Positions 21,765-32,757 of a DNA stretch of 64,000 nt are shown here, in pieces (the stretch's first letter is position 1; each line of letters begins with the position of its first letter). Source of the stretch: Scheffersomyces stipitis CBS 6054 (Eukaryota; Ascomycota; Pichiomycetes; Serinales; Debaryomycetaceae). The notes below the pieces were generated by a model. That model was not told the origin of the DNA. It was given only the letters and a program-made list of their open reading frames with translations, and made no database searches. The translations under genes and the position numbers were made by a program. The DNA is taken from contig NC_009046.1 in the NCBI RefSeq assembly GCF_000209165.1, positions 1,550,001-1,614,000 of the forward strand, read 5' to 3'.

Positions 21765-24700
21765 ATGGATCCCACCAGCGGCGGCAGACGAGCTCTGCGG
21801 AGATTGAGGGAGCTTTCCGCGTCTGTTTCCGACTCATCCCAACATTCCAGTCTGGCTCCTCGCACAGTTCCTAGTAAAAGGAGCCAGCACCAGGCCAAAT
21901 TGGAGGGCCATTCTCTCAACAAAGCACCCTCAGCTCAAAAGAAACGTAAAACTGAATCAACCATTAATCGAAAGTCGCTTTCTAAATCAGAAAAACTAGC
22001 TCGTATCATAACCAATTTCAATCTCTCAGTAAATGAACTTTTCCACCTCAGAGAATATCAGTCGATAGTCTCGTGGAATCCCTCCGATTTTTCCACTGCT
22101 ATACCCGGCCATCAAATTCCGGAGTTGTTTGAGATATTCACACAAGACGCAGCCAACCAGATTGAGTGGGACGCTAATGTTGAAGATTTGAGCTCCATAC
22201 CTTTACGACTTCAAAAGAAAGTACTAGCCGAACGAGAAAAGAAGTTGTTACTTAAGTATCCGTTCAAGAACGATGTCATAGATATGAGCAAACAGCTAGA
22301 ACGAGAAATCATAAGTCGTGCATTGGAAGAGCCAGAAGGAGAAACTCATACTACGACTAAGAGTAATGGCTCAGTACCCAAGCCTCAAAAACAAGCCAAT
22401 GGCCATTCGAAAACGTTGAAGAGCAAGAAAAAGGTTAAACAGAAAAGAATTGACGAACAGGAAGTAGATGTAGAAATTGAAGACGAAGAAGAGGATCCCG
22501 ATGACGAAATAAATACAAATTACAGGTTAAAAGCTGTCAAATACACCATAGCTCCACCGTTAGTAACGCATCCGTCACATATTCCAGCGTGGAGACCCGA
22601 GATTAGTAATGCTGATGGAATCCAGGATGGCTCTGAAGAACACCAGATCCTCGAATTCAACCCTGAGCCCATCACCGTGGTAAAGAACCGTGATGGAAAC
22701 ATAGTAGCACCAAATATAACTTCGAAATTGCACAACTACTTGGAGTCCAACTACAAGGTAGCCATAGTGGATGACAGTAATGTCGACTACAACAACACAG
22801 CGGAAGAGTTTGAGGTTGTGACTGCACAACAGGAAAACATGTTGAAAGAGATATACCACAAGTGTACAATAGACAACAGTTTGGAGTTGAATGGTGATAA
22901 AATAGAACGTAGAAAGATCGTTTTACCTCAGGCTTCGAACTTAAGACAGACATCAGATCCCTTCCGTAACACTGCAACTGTAACACCTAAAGTGCAAGGT
23001 TCAACAAACAATCTCACTCATCACGATTACTTGCTAAATCAGGGTATATCCTTCGCCAAATTGCACCAGCAAATGCGTAAACAGCATCTGCTGCGTACGA
23101 AGAGGATTGCCCAGATGGTGGATCAATACTTCAAAAGAAAGAATGGTGAAAAGGACAGACTTGCGCGAGAACGAGAGCTCAACCTAAAGAAATTGAGTAG
23201 ATTAGCTGCTCAGGCTGTTAAGAAGCGTTGGACTCAAGCAAACAAGGTGTACTCCATTATTCAGCAGCAAAAAGAAGACGAGTTAAAACAAATACAAGGT
23301 AGAGAGCACTTAAGTCAGATGCTAGAACATTCTACTCAATTATTGGAAGCCCAGTTCAATAAATCGTCTAGAGAAGCAACCACAGAACCTGAATTCGATA
23401 GCGATTCTGAATCAGTGCTATCGAATTCTGATGAAAACTTTAGTACTTCAGATGAGTCTGAACAAGAAAACTCAGACACTGAAAGAGTGACACGCGCAAA
23501 GGACGGTGACATGTCTTTGTCTGTAGAAGAATTGAAGCAGAAGTATTCCACCCTTCAGGAGTCTGTAGAGCCTACATCATCTGCTCCTTCTGATAGAGAT
23601 AATGATAGTGATGATGACAGTGAAGAAGAGGAAGATGGCATAGTCGTCAGCCAGGGTCTTTCTGCTTTGTACGGTGGGAGTGAATTGTCAGCCAGTGCAA
23701 CTCCACAGCTTGCAGATGTAGAGTATACCGAAGAACAGAAGAAACTAATCGAGGAACTCAATACTGAAGCGAGAGAAGATCCGGCATTGAATTCTGATTC
23801 TGAAAGCTCAGGATTTTCGTCTGAAGATGAGAATGAATCCGGCTCTGATGAAAGCGAGACTGTCGAAGAGGACGACGAAGAAGAAGAAAAAGACGTTCCT
23901 GACAAAAAGGAAAATGGTTATGTTTCAAACTTGGGCAGCCTCTTCAATGGTCGCAACGATGCCTCGGAAGAAGAAGAGGAAGGATCTTATAGTGAAAGCG
24001 ATGGTAAGACTAGCGAAGATGAAATGATGAGCACCACTGATGAAGAAAGCGATGTCGTTGAAAACGGTGTGAAGCACGAGGATGAAGATGACAAAGTTAA
24101 AGAAGAAGAGGATATACCAATGGAAGACGAAGTTAAACAAGAAACAGAAGAAGGAGCCCTACAAGAGATTAATGGCGCAAAAGTTAAAGATGTTCCACTT
24201 CCTTCCTTGCTAAGAGGTACCTTGAGACCATATCAAAAACAGGGTCTCAATTGGCTTGCAAGCTTATACAATAACGATACTAATGGTATTTTGGCCGACG
24301 AGATGGGTTTAGGTAAAACGATTCAGACAATATCTCTTTTGTCTTACTTGGCTTGTGAGCACCACATATGGGGACCGCATTTGATTGTTGTACCTACTTC
24401 TGTAATGTTAAACTGGGAAATGGAATTCAAAAAATTCGCACCCGGTTTTAAGGTCATGACATACTACGGGTCCCCACAACAAAGAGCTCAGAAAAGAAAA
24501 GGTTGGAATAACCCGGATACATTTCATGTTTGCATTACTTCATACCAATTAGTCGTTCAGGATCAGCAGTCCTTCAAAAGAAGAAAGTGGAGATATATGA
24601 TTCTCGATGAAGCTCACAATATCAAGAATTTCAGGTCTACCAGATGGAGAGCTCTTCTCAATTTCAATACGGAAAACAGATTGCTATTGACAGGAACCCC

Positions 24701-26720
24701 CTTGCAGAATAACTTAATGGAATTATGGTCGTTGTTATATTTTTTGATGCCTTCTTCTAAAGTGAATCAAGCAATGCCAGAAGGGTTTGCAAATTTGGAC
24801 GACTTCCAAACATGGTTTGGTAGACCAGTTGATAAAATCTTAGAGCAGACCTCTGCTACTAGCACGAGCGATATTGTCGACGAGAATGAGAAAACCACCC
24901 ATAGACTAGATGATGAAACCAGAAATACAGTGGCACGTTTACATCAAGTCTTGAGACCCTATTTGTTACGTCGGTTGAAGAAGGACGTCGAAAAGCAAAT
25001 GCCAGGAAAATATGAGCATATAGTGTACTGCCGTCTCTCAAAGAGGCAAAGATTTTTGTATGATGATTTCATGTCGCGTGCCAAAACGAAGGAAACATTG
25101 GCATCGGGTAATTTCTTGTCTATTATTAACTGTTTGATGCAGTTAAGAAAGGTGTGTAATCATCCTGATCTTTTCGAAGTTAGACCTATTGTTACCTCTT
25201 TATCGATGCCCCGGTCTGTGTGCAACAGTTTCTCGTCGTCTGCGGCTTTGATTCGCAAAGAGTTGACAGATGAGAATTTGATGAAGGGTATCAATTTCAA
25301 TGTACTTAACTTGGATATCACGAACTCGGACAACTTGAACTATTTCGTGTCTCAGTCAGCCAGCAAGCTAAAGTCATCGAAGGAATTGGATGCCCAGATT
25401 CAAAAGCTATCGAATCTTGTTCCATCAGAATTGGGTGATGTGCCTGATGTGTCCGATTATTTGAAGTACTACCAGTACATCAAGACATGTGAACAGATAG
25501 AGGTCCGTGACAAACTCAAGCATATACTCTATTTAAACTCATTGAGATGCAGTCGTTCTCCAATTTATGGAGAGTCGTTGCTCCGATTCTTGACTAAGGA
25601 GAAGAAGAAAGAGGACAGTGATCTTTACGATAATCTTTTCCTTTCGGTTAATGACCGAGTCAGAGTTTTGGGAGATGTTATTGAAAAGTTCTCTGTTATC
25701 ACCCCAGCGGTCGTTGCATTAGATATGAAGGATCAAATTATCCCTCTTTCTACCCAGAGAAGAATCATGGATGAAGTTGCTAATAACCAAATCGAAAACC
25801 CATTTCATAAATCACAAACCAAACTCAGCATTGCATTTCCAGACAAATCATTGCTACAGTATGACTGTGGTAAACTTCAGAAACTAGCTAAACTCTTGCA
25901 AAATCTTACCGCTGGAGGTCATCGAGCTCTTATATTTACACAGATGACAAAGGTTTTGGATATACTTGAACAATTTTTGAATATCCATGGCTACAGATAC
26001 CTGAGATTAGACGGTGCCACCAAGATTGAGGACAGACAGCTCTTGACTGAGAAGTTCAATAGAGACCCCAAGATTTCGGTGTTTATTTTGTCCACAAGAT
26101 CTGGTGGGTTAGGTATCAACTTGACTGGTGCCGATACGGTTATATTCTACGATTCCGATTGGAATCCTGCGATGGATAAACAATGTCAAGATCGTTGCCA
26201 TAGAATTGGACAGAGTAGAGATGTTCACATTTACAGATTTGTTTCTGAGTACACCATCGAGTCGAACATTTTGAAGAAAGCAAACCAGAAGAGACAATTG
26301 GACAACGTTGTTATACAGGAAGGTGAGTTCACCACAGACTATTTTGGTAAGTTCTCCGTCAGAGATCTTGTTAATGATACTACTATTGCTGATCAAATTC
26401 CTGATAGAGAACTTGACTTCACTGGAGATGCCAAGATGGAGAAGGCATTTGCCCAAGTTGAAGATGAAGACGATAGAACTGCTGCCAATGAAGCAATGAA
26501 AGAAGTTGCTGTTGACGATGAAGATTTCGACGAAGAAAGCAAATCGGCAACCACTGGAGGCACTCCAGCCCAGACCCCTGGTCCCGAGGGTTCGGTACCT
26601 CCAGTTGGTGTACCCGCTGTTAAACAGGATGAACCTGTTGATGTCGACTATGAGGAAGGAATCGGCCACATCGATGAATACATGTTAAGATTCATTGCCG
26701 ACGGCTACTACAACGACTGA
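21765..26720 (+). CDS. SWR1: SWR1 complex ATPase, H2A.Z chromatin remodeller
   Basis: Swr1 swaps histone H2A for H2A.Z in nucleosomes. I start it at 21765 (MDPTSGGRR), giving 1,651 residues. Order: a basic N-terminus; a basic helical HSA-type region at about 23020-23360; a long Ser/Asp/Glu-rich linker (23380-24150) of the kind that binds H2A.Z-H2B; the first ATPase lobe (LRPYQKQGLNWL at about 24222, Walker A DEMGLGKT near 24300, DEAH near 24607, TGTPLQNN near 24690); the long insertion typical of the Swr1/Ino80 class that docks the Rvb1/2 ring; and the second lobe (LIFTQMTKVLDILEQF near 25930, STRSGGLGINL near 26095, the QCQDRCHRIGQ motif near 26185). All helicase motifs are intact. The tail is acidic. 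Confidence 0.97.
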   Translation: MDPTSGGRRALRRLRELSASVSDSSQHSSLAPRTVPSKRSQHQAKLEGHSLNKAPSAQKKRKTESTINRKSLSKSEKLARIITNFNLSVNELFHLREYQSIVSWNPSDFSTAIPGHQIPELFEIFTQDAANQIEWDANVEDLSSIPLRLQKKVLAEREKKLLLKYPFKNDVIDMSKQLEREIISRALEEPEGETHTTTKSNGSVPKPQKQANGHSKTLKSKKKVKQKRIDEQEVDVEIEDEEEDPDDEINTNYRLKAVKYTIAPPLVTHPSHIPAWRPEISNADGIQDGSEEHQILEFNPEPITVVKNRDGNIVAPNITSKLHNYLESNYKVAIVDDSNVDYNNTAEEFEVVTAQQENMLKEIYHKCTIDNSLELNGDKIERRKIVLPQASNLRQTSDPFRNTATVTPKVQGSTNNLTHHDYLLNQGISFAKLHQQMRKQHLLRTKRIAQMVDQYFKRKNGEKDRLARERELNLKKLSRLAAQAVKKRWTQANKVYSIIQQQKEDELKQIQGREHLSQMLEHSTQLLEAQFNKSSREATTEPEFDSDSESVLSNSDENFSTSDESEQENSDTERVTRAKDGDMSLSVEELKQKYSTLQESVEPTSSAPSDRDNDSDDDSEEEEDGIVVSQGLSALYGGSELSASATPQLADVEYTEEQKKLIEELNTEAREDPALNSDSESSGFSSEDENESGSDESETVEEDDEEEEKDVPDKKENGYVSNLGSLFNGRNDASEEEEEGSYSESDGKTSEDEMMSTTDEESDVVENGVKHEDEDDKVKEEEDIPMEDEVKQETEEGALQEINGAKVKDVPLPSLLRGTLRPYQKQGLNWLASLYNNDTNGILADEMGLGKTIQTISLLSYLACEHHIWGPHLIVVPTSVMLNWEMEFKKFAPGFKVMTYYGSPQQRAQKRKGWNNPDTFHVCITSYQLVVQDQQSFKRRKWRYMILDEAHNIKNFRSTRWRALLNFNTENRLLLTGTPLQNNLMELWSLLYFLMPSSKVNQAMPEGFANLDDFQTWFGRPVDKILEQTSATSTSDIVDENEKTTHRLDDETRNTVARLHQVLRPYLLRRLKKDVEKQMPGKYEHIVYCRLSKRQRFLYDDFMSRAKTKETLASGNFLSIINCLMQLRKVCNHPDLFEVRPIVTSLSMPRSVCNSFSSSAALIRKELTDENLMKGINFNVLNLDITNSDNLNYFVSQSASKLKSSKELDAQIQKLSNLVPSELGDVPDVSDYLKYYQYIKTCEQIEVRDKLKHILYLNSLRCSRSPIYGESLLRFLTKEKKKEDSDLYDNLFLSVNDRVRVLGDVIEKFSVITPAVVALDMKDQIIPLSTQRRIMDEVANNQIENPFHKSQTKLSIAFPDKSLLQYDCGKLQKLAKLLQNLTAGGHRALIFTQMTKVLDILEQFLNIHGYRYLRLDGATKIEDRQLLTEKFNRDPKISVFILSTRSGGLGINLTGADTVIFYDSDWNPAMDKQCQDRCHRIGQSRDVHIYRFVSEYTIESNILKKANQKRQLDNVVIQEGEFTTDYFGKFSVRDLVNDTTIADQIPDRELDFTGDAKMEKAFAQVEDEDDRTAANEAMKEVAVDDEDFDEESKSATTGGTPAQTPGPEGSVPPVGVPAVKQDEPVDVDYEEGIGHIDEYMLRFIADGYYND

Positions 26721-27223
26721 GCCCTCAAACTGCATATATTGTAATATTAAAATGTATTATAGATTAATAAAAGGCACATATAATTAGGAACTTATTGTAG
26801 TTTATATATATCTAAGATTGCATTAAAGCCAAAAAGTTGAAAAATGTGAAAGTGGAAGAGGAAACTCAATTTCGCAACCACTGTTTATTTGACTGTGCGA
26901 AGAAAGATTGAGAAATTGTCAAGAATTTGAGTAAGTTCAAGAAAACACATGCCTTTATTCCGAAGACCACGTCAGGCCGGCTTCAGGAAAACTTCGATGG
27001 TATTGCTCCTCCCGTTTTGTCAGATTCATACACTGATTGCCGTTTGAACAACTCAAATAAGCTTACATAATCACTTACTTAACAATCACCCTCAGTTAGA
27101 TGTCGTGCATATACCACAATCCTGATTATCTCCAACTTGGGCTAATCTACAAGAATATGGTAATTCTTTCTCTACTTTTCATTCAATTGCACCGTCCATA
27201 TCTTTACATACACCTGAACTATA
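26721..27223. other. Intergenic region SWR1 to VMA10
   Basis: 503 bases. The S. cerevisiae VMA10 gene carries an intron near its start. Here the coding frame runs uninterrupted from the ATG, and I see no paired splice signals upstream that would add residues. Nothing else seen. Confidence 0.4.
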
Positions 27224-27571
27224 ATGTCGTCCTCTGGAATCCATTCTCTTTTGAAGACTGAAAAGGAAGCCGCCACAATCGTTAATGAGGCAAGAAAATA
27301 CAGAACCAACCGTTTGAAATTGGCCAAAGCCGATGCCCAGACTGAAATCGACGAATACAAGATTCAGAAGGAAAGCGAATTGAAGAAGTATGAACAGGAA
27401 CATGCTGGATTGAACGACTTGATTGACAAAGAAGCCGATGTGCAAGTCCAGAGCGAATTGGCCAGCATCAAGGCCAAATATGCAGAAAAGAAGACTTCTG
27501 TAGTTAAGTTATTGGTGGATGCTACCATTAAGCCTACTCCAGAATTGCATATCAATGCTGCCCAGGGTTAA
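27224..27571 (+). CDS. VMA10: V-type ATPase subunit G
   Basis: Subunit G pairs with subunit E to form the peripheral stalks of the vacuolar proton pump. The 115-residue protein (S. cerevisiae 114) shows the conserved N-terminal pattern LLKTEKEAATIVNEARKYR, a continuous charged helix (KAD..TEIDEYKIQKESELKKYEQ) and the family's C-terminal IKPTPELHINA. It is intronless here. It converges on MSC7. Confidence 0.95.
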   Translation: MSSSGIHSLLKTEKEAATIVNEARKYRTNRLKLAKADAQTEIDEYKIQKESELKKYEQEHAGLNDLIDKEADVQVQSELASIKAKYAEKKTSVVKLLVDATIKPTPELHINAAQG

Positions 27572-27948
27572 TAGTCGTTGGATGTAGTTGTGGTTAATAT
27601 TCAGTGAACTGCACGCAAGATTTCAGAATTGCAATCGATTTCTACCATTATCAACTATATAGAGATGTTGTCTTCCAGCACCAATCCATTTCTTATTCTT
27701 TGTCCTTGTTCCAATTTGGTTTTTTTCAATTCACTCCATTTATAGCCTGTGATCGTATGTTTGGACTAATCGATATGTCACCGTTTAAAAGTATATTAAA
27801 TATACATATTTTACAAGTAAATCTCATACGAAGTATCTGTACGATCTTTTTTATAGGTATCTATAACAATTTACCATGTATCTATCTATTATGAAGTTTT
27901 TGTGGTGTATAAGTATTTATGAATCAAAATATAGTATTCCTTACTTTA
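27572..27948. other. Convergent 3' region VMA10/MSC7
   Basis: 377 bases, very AT-rich, with TATATTAAATATACATATTTT-like stretches near 27788-27812 suited to 3' end formation for both genes. The open frame across it starts at GTG and has no recognisable content. Confidence 0.45.
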
Positions 27949-29799
27949 TCATGCTCCCCCCTTTGCGAGTTTTTTGAATGCTTTGATGATGTTCCACACT
28001 CTGGTATCGTAACCAGCAGTGTTCAAGCTCAGGACAAATTTCCATGCCCTCTTGTCATCCTTAATAGGATAATCAATTGGAGGTGGAATGCTTGTTGCTA
28101 CTCCAAATAGTCTCATGATTGGCTTATCCATTACAACAGACTTAGCTACACATAAGCCCAAGAGACCTTCTTCTCCTCCAAACTTACCATAGCCGGACTT
28201 CTTGATTCCTCCAAATGGAAGCTGTGCTACATAGAAAGTGGCAAAGTCATTTATGGCAACATTGCCACTATCAAGTCTGTTAGCAATCTCGTTGATTTGC
28301 CTGAAGTTGCTGCCAAAGACAGAGTTACCCAATCCATATTCGGTTCCGTTAGCCAAGTTGACGGCATCGTCTACGTCATTGGCTTTGATCATGGTGAGAA
28401 CTGGTCCAAACACTTCTTCTTGGAAGATTCTCATGCTGGGATCTACGTCCACAATCAACGTAGGTTCGAAGTAGTGGCCCTGAGGATAGTTCGGATGCTG
28501 GTATGGTTTCCCACCATGTATTAGTCTCGCTCCTTTACTGACAGCATCTTCCACCAATGCTTCTAATTGTTTAAATCTATTGTCTGAAATCATTGCACCC
28601 ATGTCGATTTCGTCTAGCTGGTCGATATCGGAGCCCAAGCGGAACTCCTTGATTCTCTCGGTGAAAATCTCAACCAATTTCTCGTACGACTTTGGAAGAC
28701 AAATTACTCTTTCGACACCAATACAGTTCTGACCTGCGCTCTGGAAAGTTCCTCTCAATATCACAGATGACAATGACTCGATATCCTTGACATCATCCAA
28801 AACAATAAGCGAATCTTTTCCACCAAGCTCCACAACTACTGGGGTAAGCTCCTTTGAAGCACTTTCTACAACTTTATGGGCCACAGGTTTAGAGCCAATG
28901 AAGGTGATATGCGACAAGCCCGGATGAGAGGTAAAATGGTCAGCATCCTCAGCATAGCAACAGCACAATTGTACCAAATTGGGGTCGATCTCAAGCAGCT
29001 TCAACACAAGTCTAACCAAATCAATGTACCATGTCGAAGACCAAATCACCTGCTCAGAACATTTAACTATGATTGCATTTCCAGTAAACAAGGCCGCGAT
29101 GATCGGACCCATGAGATTGTGAAAGGGATAATTCCATGAAACAAGAGCAGCTACAACCCCTAATGGTTCGTATCTGACTTCTCCATTTTTCATCATTCCG
29201 ATCAATAAATTTGAAGGTCCTGGACGTTGCGAAGGCCTCAAAACTCTTTCACCATGGGCAATGATCCATTTGAGCTTTTCTAAGGTTACCATAATTTCAC
29301 CCATCAGAGCGTCGAGTTTCGTTTTTCCACTGTCTCGACATGCAATTCTTGCGATGTCTTCTTGGTTGTCGAGAATGAATCTGCTTAATGTTTTCAACAC
29401 TTGTCTTCTCAACGAGAAGCTGGAGGCTTTCCACTCCTTCTGCGCCACTTTAGCGTTGGCTATTTGTTGGTTCATTTCGTCTCTGGTTGTAGCTGTGAAA
29501 GTTCCCAAGTACTGGCCAGTTGCAGGACAGTAACTCTGAATCTTTGTTGGCTCATTAGCTGCTCTGATAGTCAAGTTTGGAGGGTACAATCTCTTGCCCT
29601 TCCAGTGGGGTTTGGCCTCGGCAGGAATAGGAACCGAAAGCTTGACTGGTTCTTCAAGTTTGTTGTACTTGTTAGGTGAAGCTGTGATGTAGCGGGCATA
29701 AACCCAGAAGACAAAGGGAACAATTCCAAACACAAAGAAAGTTGTCGAAATCTGGTACTGCCATTGCCATTCGTGGAACTTGAAGTCTAACAAGATCAT
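27949..29799 (-). CDS. MSC7: ER membrane aldehyde dehydrogenase-like protein Msc7
   Basis: A 616-residue member of the aldehyde dehydrogenase superfamily with an N-terminal membrane anchor at about residues 17-36, matching S. cerevisiae Msc7 (YHR039C), an ER protein whose substrate is not established. Catalytic features are present: SWNYPFHNL, the general base Glu in VVELGG (about residue 324) and the nucleophile Cys in GQNCIG (about residue 359), followed by the EEVFGP and PFGG motifs. The frame is open upstream to a TTG at 29871. I use the first ATG, which places the anchor close to the N-terminus. Confidence 0.9.
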   Translation of the reverse strand: MILLDFKFHEWQWQYQISTTFFVFGIVPFVFWVYARYITASPNKYNKLEEPVKLSVPIPAEAKPHWKGKRLYPPNLTIRAANEPTKIQSYCPATGQYLGTFTATTRDEMNQQIANAKVAQKEWKASSFSLRRQVLKTLSRFILDNQEDIARIACRDSGKTKLDALMGEIMVTLEKLKWIIAHGERVLRPSQRPGPSNLLIGMMKNGEVRYEPLGVVAALVSWNYPFHNLMGPIIAALFTGNAIIVKCSEQVIWSSTWYIDLVRLVLKLLEIDPNLVQLCCCYAEDADHFTSHPGLSHITFIGSKPVAHKVVESASKELTPVVVELGGKDSLIVLDDVKDIESLSSVILRGTFQSAGQNCIGVERVICLPKSYEKLVEIFTERIKEFRLGSDIDQLDEIDMGAMISDNRFKQLEALVEDAVSKGARLIHGGKPYQHPNYPQGHYFEPTLIVDVDPSMRIFQEEVFGPVLTMIKANDVDDAVNLANGTEYGLGNSVFGSNFRQINEIANRLDSGNVAINDFATFYVAQLPFGGIKKSGYGKFGGEEGLLGLCVAKSVVMDKPIMRLFGVATSIPPPIDYPIKDDKRAWKFVLSLNTAGYDTRVWNIIKAFKKLAKGGA

Positions 29800-30337
29800 G
29801 TTTGAGGTTGCTATCGATCGAGGTTTTAGGTTGTAGTAGTAACTTCGTGAAGATCTACAGAAATATAACAAAATGGTTTAGAAGATATAAGCAGCTATCA
29901 GAAAGAATTGAAGTTTCGCCTATTCCTATTTACTCAATTGGTAGACGACAACTTACGATTCCATCCGGGTACAGAAAAGAATGGTAGAAAAGGGTCTCTT
30001 ACTGAACCTAGAAATTTATCCATCAGAAACGAACACTAAATTTAGTGTCCTCCAGATTCGCACAGTTTCCCTTCGCCGTACAAAATCTGTATGGAGAATT
30101 GTATGGGGACGAAACAAGATTAATGTCGCACGAACAGAGTTATGTCGTGTGAAGATTTGGGTGCAAGGTTCTACGAATCTGGTCTTCCAATTAAAAGCCA
30201 TTTCTGACTTGTATTTATTGCTCTTATTGTGTAGGTTGATAGGTGAATAACTTCTAGTATTTCGTACAATTTACTCTACTATTTACTATTGTACTAGATA
30301 TCCAGTTTTACTCTAGAGTCAATTTAGTCTTTTGACT
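29800..30337. other. Intergenic region RQC1 3' side to MSC7 promoter
   Basis: 538 bases. It serves as MSC7 promoter and RQC1 3' end. Several open stretches cross it on both strands, all without recognisable content. A short near-palindrome ACTAAATTTAGT lies at 30037-30048. Confidence 0.45.
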
Positions 30338-32425
30338 CTACTCTTCATTTCCTTCCTGTTCATCCAATTGTCGTAAGATACCTTCAAAATCGTTATCTGC
30401 CGTTCTATTCTGGACAATGGCTCCGAGGAGATTCTGGTCAATGTAGTCGATTAATGAATCAACAACTCCACTCTTCTTATTGATGATTCCCGTGAACTCA
30501 TTGTAGTCCACCGTTGTATTCTTCGGTGGAAGAAGATCGTATTCAAATGTATCCTCTCTGGACCACACAGCTTCGGGCAACTTGGCCATGATCTTATTCT
30601 CCCCTGAAAGAATGGCAAATCTGATAAGATTGTAGGGTAAACCAGTTTTGAGATTACCAGTACTCATGCCAAGCATGGCGAAGATCGAAGACTTGAATCC
30701 CACCGTTGCCTTCTTTACGGGTGATTTCTTGAATAATAATTCTAATTCATCATGTAAGAACTGTCTATCAGACTGTTGGTTCCAGATGGCAGCTGCTCTC
30801 ACGAGATAGGTTTCACCAGCAAGCAAAGTTAATTCATCAGAAGGAATATCCCCTTCGTTCACATTTGCAACTGCCAATCCAATGTTTTCCATCAATTTGT
30901 ATGCAACATATGGATGTCTCTCGAAAGCTAACTTCAACAGCCTTCTGGCATTCTCTTTGTCTTCCAACTTAAGATACGCCAAGACAGTTGAAAATGCTAT
31001 ACCTGGAGTGAACCAGTTGTTGTACGTAGTAGCCAAAGGAGACTCAGCTAATCTTACCAAGTACTTGTACTCCTCTGACATGATGGCGTAATGGTCAATA
31101 AAATATCTAACGCCTAGCGGATCCTCGGCAGGAGAAATAGACAACAAGAACTTACAATAGTTTAGAGCTGTGAAGAAGGCAGATCTCTCTCCCAATGCAA
31201 TAATGTATCTGAAAAGACACAAATGGAACTGTCTGTTCAAGAAACCTTCATATGGAAGTCTGATGAGTCCAGTCTTCGCTTCAGAAAGAATCTCATGAAA
31301 TCTCTTGTGCAAAGATCTGTCAAATACGAAAAGTGCCTTTTCTATTAACGAATTACTCATGGATTTGTTATCTCCTTGTCTAAGCAAGACCATTGCTACT
31401 TGAAGTAAAGTCTCTGCATGGTATGGGTATTGTTGCAACAATTGCATCAACGACTCTGGATCGGGTGTCATAACAACAGATGCGTAGAATCTGGTATTTG
31501 CTACTCTCTCCTGGACATTATTTACTTTGGTGAATTTGAAATATCTCACTCCTAAGTTAGCCTCCTTACTGATTTTGACCTCTAAGTCCTCAATTTCAGC
31601 GCTATCCTCTTTGTAGTCCAAATACTTGATACATTCGTCTGGCTTTAACTCCTCCATACCCATTGGCTTTAATGCTGTTGGGAGGTAGTCATCCTTTATT
31701 TTTGTGAAAAGCAACTTTCTCGTCGTACCTGGAACTCCCCGTCTGTCACTGCCACTCCATCCTCTTGTGAGTCTAGCAAGTTTCTTGAATTGCTGTAAGA
31801 GTTCAGGAGAAATCGCCAACGAAGTGGTCGTATTGGCATCTTCTATAGTTTCCATAGAAAGATTGCCAAATAAGTGACGGAATTCCTGATCTGGATCCAA
31901 GTTCTTCACACTATCTATTGACAATAGTGGTAATGAGTCCTTGAGCCTTTTGGATGTAAAAAACTTGAAGTTAGAATCGTATTCAGCTATAGGCGTTGGT
32001 TCCATGTCCAATTCTTCTTCAAAATCATAAATATCTTCGTAAGATTCTCCAATTTGGGGCTTTACCGAGGATTCTCGAGAATCACCAAGCTTCTGTTGAT
32101 CCTTCTTCCTGGCTTCTGCTAGGATTCTATCAAGTTCTTCATCACTATCAGCAATCTCCTGTTTCTTTTTAGATGCTTTTTTCTTTTTCGATTTCTTGCT
32201 TTTCTTTGATTTCGTTTCGACAACCACCTTTTTAAATTCTTCTTCCTTGGCTTCTTCATTCTCTTCTTCTTTTTCTTCTTCTTCACTTTCTTCGTTCAAT
32301 AAGGCGAATACATTCGCCTTTGCCTCAACGGGCAAGACATCGTCTTCAGATTCGACATGGTCTTCCCGATTCACCTCCTGCTCAAGCCTCTGTTTTTCTA
32401 ACCTCCTTAGAGCTCTGGAACTCAT
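30338..32425 (-). CDS. RQC1: Ribosome quality control complex subunit 1 (TCF25 family)
   Basis: Rqc1 works with Ltn1, Rqc2 and Cdc48 on stalled 60S subunits to clear nascent chains. The 695-residue protein (S. cerevisiae 723) starts MSSRALRRLEKQ, as is usual for the TCF25/Nulp1 family. It has a Glu/Lys-rich basic and acidic N-terminal region (residues 25-110), then a helical TCF25 domain including AEYDSNFKFFTSKRLKDSLPLL-type sequence and the PYHAETLLQVAMVLLRQGD block. The C-terminus is acidic (DEQEGNEE). Confidence 0.92.
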   Translation of the reverse strand: MSSRALRRLEKQRLEQEVNREDHVESEDDVLPVEAKANVFALLNEESEEEEKEEENEEAKEEEFKKVVVETKSKKSKKSKKKKASKKKQEIADSDEELDRILAEARKKDQQKLGDSRESSVKPQIGESYEDIYDFEEELDMEPTPIAEYDSNFKFFTSKRLKDSLPLLSIDSVKNLDPDQEFRHLFGNLSMETIEDANTTTSLAISPELLQQFKKLARLTRGWSGSDRRGVPGTTRKLLFTKIKDDYLPTALKPMGMEELKPDECIKYLDYKEDSAEIEDLEVKISKEANLGVRYFKFTKVNNVQERVANTRFYASVVMTPDPESLMQLLQQYPYHAETLLQVAMVLLRQGDNKSMSNSLIEKALFVFDRSLHKRFHEILSEAKTGLIRLPYEGFLNRQFHLCLFRYIIALGERSAFFTALNYCKFLLSISPAEDPLGVRYFIDHYAIMSEEYKYLVRLAESPLATTYNNWFTPGIAFSTVLAYLKLEDKENARRLLKLAFERHPYVAYKLMENIGLAVANVNEGDIPSDELTLLAGETYLVRAAAIWNQQSDRQFLHDELELLFKKSPVKKATVGFKSSIFAMLGMSTGNLKTGLPYNLIRFAILSGENKIMAKLPEAVWSREDTFEYDLLPPKNTTVDYNEFTGIINKKSGVVDSLIDYIDQNLLGAIVQNRTADNDFEGILRQLDEQEGNEE

Positions 32426-32757
32426 TCTATACTGTCTATAGAGATATTCTCACCGAAATGAATTATAGAGTCATATCTCATATTCTAGCTTCAAAACTTA
32501 CCGATCTTTCAAAATATACTCACGTGACCAATGACTAAATAGTGGTTGCAAAATGCAACCAAAGTGCTATAGATAAGGAACCTTTAGAAGACTGCCCTCT
32601 CCAGGTTTGGCCAAAATTTGAATAAGTGGAAGGAACCGTATTTTGTATTTAACCGTAACCATAAAATTTTGTGTATATGTGGTGTTCCTCAAATTTCTGG
32701 CGCCATCTCCTCAGCGCAATTGTTAATTGAATCCTTCTCTTCCTCATCTTGCTAATT
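32426..32757. other. Divergent promoter region RQC1/RhoGEF
   Basis: 332 bases. It includes CTCACGTGACC (CACGTG at 32521-32526), a full E-box that in yeasts is bound by Cbf1 or other bHLH factors. The neighbouring genes give no reason to choose one. Confidence 0.5.

Noticed and set aside
27604..27894. 96-codon frame after VMA10
   Set aside because: Starts at GTG in an AT-rich convergent spacer; composition is random (Phe/Ile/Tyr-rich).
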